Assembly: GCA_017861415.1 (NCBI GenBank)
Contig: JAGFXS010000152.1
Coordinates: forward strand, 1 to 5,389
Source: Bacillota bacterium
Lineage (GTDB): Bacteria; Bacillota; Clostridia; Oscillospirales; Oscillospiraceae
DNA: 5,389 bases
Direction: 5' to 3'
Shown here: positions 1-3,571 of the stretch, in pieces
Numbering within the stretch: position 1 is the first letter of the stretch
How the letters are laid out: every line of letters begins with the position of its first letter
The notes under the pieces: generated by a model
Database searches by the model: none
What the model saw: only the letters and a program-made list of their open reading frames with translations
Told to the model about the DNA's origin: nothing
Made by a program: the position numbers and the translations under genes

Positions 1-21
1 AAATCATGAGTTCCTTGCCTG

Positions 22-94
22 ATAGGGTTGTGAAGGGGCTGGTCTGACGAAACCTCACGCGAAGAGACTATCCGGGGCCAGAGACCCTATTTTT
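22..94. other. 7-bp dyad followed by T run in gene-free left edge
   Basis: The first 308 bases contain no gene I can support; all three forward frames meet stops within the first 50 bases. The one visible structure is a perfect 7-bp inverted repeat, ATAGGGT at 22-28 and ACCCTAT at 84-90, followed by five T (90-94). A smaller imperfect hairpin (GTGAaGG at 30-36 with CCTCAC further on) can form inside it. It could be a weak transcription terminator or a structured leader, but the 55-base loop is long for an intrinsic terminator and a 7-bp match could be chance. A short open stretch ending with TGA at 45-47 could be the tail of a gene outside the window, which cannot be tested here. Confidence 0.2.
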
Positions 95-308
95 ACGCCC
101 GATTCATGGCTTTGCCACCGCGATTTCAAAAGCATTCCTGGGGCGGAGCCCAATTGTCTCTTAACTGGTCTAGAGGGTTAGGATGCACTAAATTCTGAAG
201 GAATTTTTGTTACGAAAGAACTTAGGTTGGGATTCCTTGTCTAGCATTTCGTTTCCCCTGATTTCCTTTTCATCGCTGGGCCGTGACGTTCTAAACTGCG
301 ACAAATCG

Positions 309-662
309 ATGAAAGCAATTATTGAGGTCGCCAGAGCTCATACCATCGATGCAGCTGACCCCCAGGTGATCGAGACGCTGAATCGGGAACGCATCAGTCA
401 GCTGGCGCAAAAACACCAGCTTTCCCTTTAGGAAATCAAAGCAGGAAAGCGGCGCGGGAACGTCATCTGTGCCGATGACTTTGAGATTGCGGACCTCAGG
501 ACCTACCGGGATTTGGTTGAATTCGAGTATGACATCCGTGGAAAGGAAGTCTATTTCAGGCCGCTGGACGGCTGGTGGCCTGAGTCAGTGAGAAATGCTG
601 GCGAATTCAGACCCCTCAGTGAAAAGGAAATCGTAGCCAAGCACTCAAGGAAGCCCCTCTGA
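309..662 (+). pseudogene. small hypothetical gene interrupted by an in-frame amber codon
   Basis: From the ATG at 309 the frame reads 40 codons (MKAIIEVARAHTIDAADPQV and on), meets TAG at 429-431, then continues in the same frame for 76 codons to TGA at 660-662. The second half reads like real protein, with segments such as NVICADDFEIADLRTYRDLV, EFEYDIRGKEVYFRPLDGWW and FRPLSEKEIVAKH, so one 117-codon gene with a single nonsense change is the simplest reading. I do not recognise the family. No membrane segment or signal peptide is visible; the product would be charged, soluble and probably cytoplasmic. No clear Shine-Dalgarno precedes 309. An alternative TTG start at 207 adds 34 residues rich in serine and phenylalanine that look non-coding. 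No ATG follows the amber codon early enough for an obvious restart. The last 18 bases overlap the converging hydrolase remnant. Readthrough or amber recoding is possible but has no support here. Confidence 0.55.
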
Positions 663-986
663 CCGCCGTAAGCTTGAACGGCCTAAGAACTCGTTGATGG
701 CTCTAGCGACTTCTTCAGGCTTGTCAAAATTGGAGAAATGGCTCGCATCTCTGATCAACCTCAGTTCAACACGCGGGCACTCACAACCGACAGTCTCGAA
801 CAACGAAACGGGCTGAAAAGCGTCTTTCTCCGCCTGGAGGTTAAGCACAGGAAACAGCAAAATTCTTTTAGATTTTCGCAGTAGCCTCTCTAGAGCCAGT
901 TTACAAACTTGTTTGGAGACACGGCAATAGGAATGTCTTTTGCCCTTTTTACAGAGAATGTCTGGATGATGCAAACAAAGGATCAT
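645..986 (-). pseudogene. truncated alpha/beta hydrolase, C-terminal remnant
   Basis: The 113-codon frame has a clear alpha/beta-hydrolase C-terminus. PVLNLQAEKDAFQP (residues 46-59) fits the strand and loop bearing the catalytic Asp (D55). VELRLIRDASHFSNFDKP (73-90) fits the segment with the catalytic His (H83), and EEVARAINEFL (91-101) is the usual last helix. Members of the fold are normally about 260-300 residues, with an oxyanion HG motif and a GxSxG nucleophile before these parts. Neither is present, and the first 40 residues (lysine-, arginine- and cysteine-rich) do not resemble the fold. Upstream on the minus strand the frame closes at a TAA near 1030, and I see no hydrolase motif in the other frames over about 870-1080. 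The nucleophile is therefore missing and the product cannot be an active hydrolase; substrate cannot be inferred. It meets the amber-interrupted gene tail to tail. Confidence 0.65.
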
Positions 987-1054
987 GGTGGGACTGGGAT
1001 TGCTTCGATTGTCCCCACAGATTTGAAATTAAGAACGACTTGGATCCTTTGTTT
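973..1054. repeat. perfect 12-bp inverted repeat with inner hairpin
   Basis: AAACAAAGGATC at 973-984 is the exact reverse complement of GATCCTTTGTTT at 1043-1054, with 58 bases between the arms. Inside, GTGGGAC near 988-994 can pair with GTCCCCAC near 1011-1018 with one bulged base, giving a nested stem. The left arm overlaps the first codons of the hydrolase remnant, the point where hydrolase similarity is already lost. Candidates are the ends of a very small decayed mobile element, a recombination scar, or an RNA hairpin. No transposase or flanking target duplication is visible. Confidence 0.35.
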
Positions 1055-1388
1055 ACATTAACGCAGTCGATCGAGTACCCATGGAGTGCCTAGATTATAT
1101 CTTGACGATTGCTCCTTGTAGTGGCACAGTGGCTTTCGTGTGGAAGCCAAGAGAACCTTTACTAAAGAATGCGGAACAAACGAGGAACCTGGAGGAGTAG
1201 ATACGGGCTAAAACTACTGTCCAGAGAGTCGCCTTGCCATCTCGGATGTTCAGATCACCACTATGAGAGGAACCATCCGTCCCGAGGTCAAAATCCAGGG
1301 GTCTGATTTTGCTTGATGCGAAAGGGCGCTTTAGCTGCGTTTCCCTGAAAAACGGAAGATCTTATCAACCAAGCACCACAAGCACCAT
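1055..1388. other. intergenic stretch with no supported gene
   Basis: Between the inverted repeat and the ribosome binding site at 1389 I find no open frame with protein-like content in either direction. A TTGACG at 1102-1107 resembles a -35 box but has no matching -10 element at normal spacing. A short direct repeat of AAGCACCA occurs twice in 1370-1387. A TTG at 1309 opens a frame that runs into the beta-propeller signal segment, but its first 30 codons look non-coding. The promoter of the downstream gene probably lies in this stretch, but I cannot place it. Confidence 0.4.
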
Positions 1389-1393
1389 AGGAG
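1389..1393 (+). promoter_or_regulatory. Shine-Dalgarno site for the beta-propeller gene
   Basis: AGGAG lies 5 bases before ATG 1399 and 8 before ATG 1402. It fixes the start of the gene at this ATG pair, ahead of the hydrophobic segment. The GTG at 1518 that opens the long body frame has no such site. Confidence 0.65.
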
Positions 1394-1398
1394 CTGCC

Positions 1399-1497
1399 AT
1401 GATGAACTTTATGCCACAAGAAAAGAAGATTGTTCTTGGAGGTACAATTGTCGCTGTCCTATTGTTATTACAAGGCATATCAGCGCCTCATCCATAA
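1399..1497 (+). CDS. N-terminal signal/anchor segment of the beta-propeller gene, out of frame
   Basis: After ATG 1399 the frame encodes MMNFMPQEKK followed by a hydrophobic run, IVLGGTIVAVLLLLQG. That is a positively charged N-terminus plus about 16 apolar residues, as in a Sec signal peptide or single membrane anchor. The frame stops at TAA 1495-1497. The body of the beta-propeller protein is in the frame one base back, and that frame is open across this whole region: from about 1479 it reads ISASSINSPRSSKV straight into AETRQDYFK. The natural product is therefore most likely one protein with the join between about 1458 and 1490, and one base has been lost (or two gained) there. I see no canonical heptameric slippery sequence, so a mutation or sequence error is more likely than programmed frameshifting. 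As written, the segment would give a free 32-residue hydrophobic peptide. Confidence 0.6.
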   Translation: MMNFMPQEKKIVLGGTIVAVLLLLQGISAPHP

Positions 1498-1517
1498 ATT
1501 CACCCCGTTCATCCAAA

Positions 1518-3524
1518 GTGGCCGAGACCCGGCAGGACTATTTCAAGCGATATATGAAATGTTACCGGGAGAATTTGCGCAGCTCCAACTTTATCCGAGA
1601 CATGGACAAGTGCATGAACGGTGGCGTCAACAAGAGCGGCTTAAGCACCTTCACCAGCTACAAGGAACTAGAGACCTATTTAAAAGACCAATATGCCACA
1701 AGGGTGCGGTGCTATGATGGTATGCTAAAGGATGTGGTGGTGGACATCATGCCGGCGCAGAATGAATTTAGCGTCTCACCCAGCGGTAGCGGGGCCTATA
1801 TTAGCAGTGATAGATACTCTAATACCAATGTCCAGGAACTCGGTGTGGATGAAGCCGATACCGTCAAGACCGACGGACGCTTTTTTTACCTTCAGGCCGG
1901 CCAAATGATTCATATCGTCGCAGTTACTGAACCGATGCAAACCGCGGCCTCTATTGATTTAAGAGAATACGGCTATGTCAATGAGCTTTACCTGTACAAA
2001 AATGTGCTGGTGGCTCTGTATAACAGTTATACCCCTTTTGAAAAACCGAACACGGATGAAAATTATGGTTGGCATCAGAATAATGTCGGCGTGGCCTTTT
2101 ATGACATTTCTAAACCCGCAACGCCCAACCTTATAAAAGTGGTTGAGGTTGAGGGCTATCTGGTCTCTTCCCGTCGGATTGGTAACAAACTGCATATCGT
2201 ACAGCAATTCCTTCCTGCCATGCCGCCAATGAGATATTTTTATAATGCCGGTGTGAAAAACAAGGCGGCGGTAATCAATTATAATAAGGAGAGTGTCAAA
2301 GGGCTGACCATAGAGGATTTGATACCCTACTATCGGCTGGTCTATCCGAAATCGGAAAATGGGCAGATTTTGCCGTTGGTGGAACCGCGACAATTCTACA
2401 AACCGGTTGACGAAGACGGCGGCGGTGAGATCGGCACCGTCACTACCTTTGATCTAGACCAATTGAGTGGTTCGCTCGAAAGTGTCGCCATGGTAGCCAC
2501 TGCCAGTAGTATCTATACTTCTGCAAAAGCGTTGTTTGTCCTCAGCGACCGCTGGAACGATGAAGAGGCGGTTGACTCGTTGTCCAGACAGCAGACCGAA
2601 CTTTATAAATTCGATTTGACGGGTGATACGGTAAAAGCGGTCGCTAGCGGCCGAGTTAATGGAACCATTTTGAACCAGTTTTCCTTGGGCGAATATGAAG
2701 ATGTTTTGCGCGTGGCGACCACCACGAATGTCTGGGCTAACAATCAGAATGAAATCTTCAACAATATTTATTGCTTACGGGCAAACGGCGCCTCTCTAGA
2801 CGTTATCGGAAAGATAGAGAAGTTAGCTTTCGGGGAACGGATCTATTCGGCGCGGTTCATTGGAAAACGAGGATTTCTGGTTACCTTTGTCAATGTAGAT
2901 CCTCTGTTTACTCTGGACCTATCCGATCCAGCGGCTCCCCAAGTAATAGGAGAACTGAAAGTCCCCGGCTATTCCGATTACATTCATCCCTTTGGAGAAA
3001 ACCATCTGATCACCATAGGAAAAGATGCTGTTTTTGATGGAATCAACACCTGGGTTCAGGGTTTGCAACTTAGCATATTCGACGTTACCCGATTTGGAAA
3101 TCCCCAACTGTCGCATAAACTCATCATCGGAGGTCGGGGCACTCAATCTGAGGCCAACTACAACCACAAGGCTTTCACCTTTTGGGCGGAGCACAATCTA
3201 TTGGCCCTTCCTATTGATCTTTACGAAGTACCTGATGGCCCTTCACCTAATACCTATGGCAAATATGTCTTAAGCGGTGTTTATGTCTACCGGGTGTCTG
3301 TGGAATACGGATTTGAAGAGCTAGGAATACTCCCAATTTATGATACTGGCAATAATCAGGGAAGCTATGCGCCCTGGACCAGAGGCATTTTTATCGATGA
3401 CCATGTCTATTCCGTCACCCCAGCAATTATTCATTCCGCTATAATCGAGGATATCAAGGAAACCATTGAAGAGTTGGGTTTGCCCATTTCCCAGGGTGAG
3501 GAGGTGATTCCCCTCCGGGACTGA
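1518..3524 (+). CDS. secreted-type beta-propeller domain protein (COG4880 / PF09826 family)
   Basis: Numbering is from GTG 1518 (668 residues). The region before the propeller has three cysteines (15, 32, 65) and the family's FTSYKELETYL motif (45-55). The hallmark NVQELGVDEADTVKTDGRFF (104-123) follows and begins the propeller, then repeated strand patterns such as GVAFYDISKPATPNLIKVVE (191-210), GTVTTFDLDQL (306-316) and LFTLDLSDPAAPQVIGELKV (463-482). VPGYSDYIHPFGENHLITIG (482-501) and PWTRGIFIDDHVYSVTP (619-635) are also typical. Length and C-terminus look complete. The family is exported or membrane-anchored and distantly related to WD40-type propellers; its ligand is unknown, and no catalytic motif is visible. 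GTG 1518 has no Shine-Dalgarno and is merely the first start codon of the frame. The real start is probably ATG 1399 with a frameshift, so the product may be mislocalised or absent. Sampled base composition is lower in G+C (24 of 60 at 1981-2040) than the transposase. Confidence 0.85.
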   Translation: MAETRQDYFKRYMKCYRENLRSSNFIRDMDKCMNGGVNKSGLSTFTSYKELETYLKDQYATRVRCYDGMLKDVVVDIMPAQNEFSVSPSGSGAYISSDRYSNTNVQELGVDEADTVKTDGRFFYLQAGQMIHIVAVTEPMQTAASIDLREYGYVNELYLYKNVLVALYNSYTPFEKPNTDENYGWHQNNVGVAFYDISKPATPNLIKVVEVEGYLVSSRRIGNKLHIVQQFLPAMPPMRYFYNAGVKNKAAVINYNKESVKGLTIEDLIPYYRLVYPKSENGQILPLVEPRQFYKPVDEDGGGEIGTVTTFDLDQLSGSLESVAMVATASSIYTSAKALFVLSDRWNDEEAVDSLSRQQTELYKFDLTGDTVKAVASGRVNGTILNQFSLGEYEDVLRVATTTNVWANNQNEIFNNIYCLRANGASLDVIGKIEKLAFGERIYSARFIGKRGFLVTFVNVDPLFTLDLSDPAAPQVIGELKVPGYSDYIHPFGENHLITIGKDAVFDGINTWVQGLQLSIFDVTRFGNPQLSHKLIIGGRGTQSEANYNHKAFTFWAEHNLLALPIDLYEVPDGPSPNTYGKYVLSGVYVYRVSVEYGFEELGILPIYDTGNNQGSYAPWTRGIFIDDHVYSVTPAIIHSAIIEDIKETIEELGLPISQGEEVIPLRD

Positions 3525-3571
3525 ACTGACCGCCTCGCATTCTCAGCAAAATGGGAGAAAGGAGTGTACCC
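3525..3571. mobile_element. probable left boundary zone of the insertion element
   Basis: Only 47 bases separate the beta-propeller stop from the transposase start, and base composition changes here from mixed to G-rich. IS481-type elements usually have short leaders, so the left terminal inverted repeat should lie in this stretch. A small dyad, TTCTC and GAGAA around a 10-base loop near 3540-3558, is the only structure visible. The right end is outside the window, so I cannot define the terminal repeat or a target duplication. No terminator for the beta-propeller gene is present. Inference from context. Confidence 0.35.
3560..3564 (+). promoter_or_regulatory. Shine-Dalgarno site for the transposase
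   Basis: AGGAG ends 7 bases before ATG 3572, ideal spacing. It favours this ATG over the in-frame ATG at 3551, which lies upstream of the site and would add only seven residues. Confidence 0.7.

Noticed and set aside
207..308. TTG start extending the amber-interrupted gene upstream
   Set aside because: The 34 added residues are Ser/Phe-rich and not protein-like compared with the sequence from ATG 309, and no Shine-Dalgarno supports TTG 207.
429..431. Pyrrolysine or other recoding of the TAG codon
   Set aside because: There is no supporting element or known Pyl-containing family here, and neighbouring genes are also damaged, so a nonsense mutation is simpler. Kept only as a test.
1309..1398. 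TTG 1309 as start of the signal-bearing frame
   Set aside because: ATG 1399 has AGGAG at 5-base spacing and directly precedes the charged and hydrophobic parts of a signal segment; the 30 upstream codons look non-coding.
1450..1497. Programmed -1 frameshift in the beta-propeller gene
   Set aside because: No X-XXY-YYZ heptamer in the right frame and no downstream stem were seen; an indel is more likely.
1430..1717. 95-codon + frame overlapping the start of the beta-propeller gene
   Set aside because: It runs out of frame through the signal segment and the propeller N-terminus and shows no motif.
1959..2393. Minus-strand frame of 144 codons inside the beta-propeller gene
   Set aside because: It lies wholly inside a clearly coding gene and has no recognisable protein motif.
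3495..3524. GGAGG/CCTCC hairpin at the end of the beta-propeller gene as terminator
   Set aside because: The stem lies inside the coding region and is not followed by a T run.
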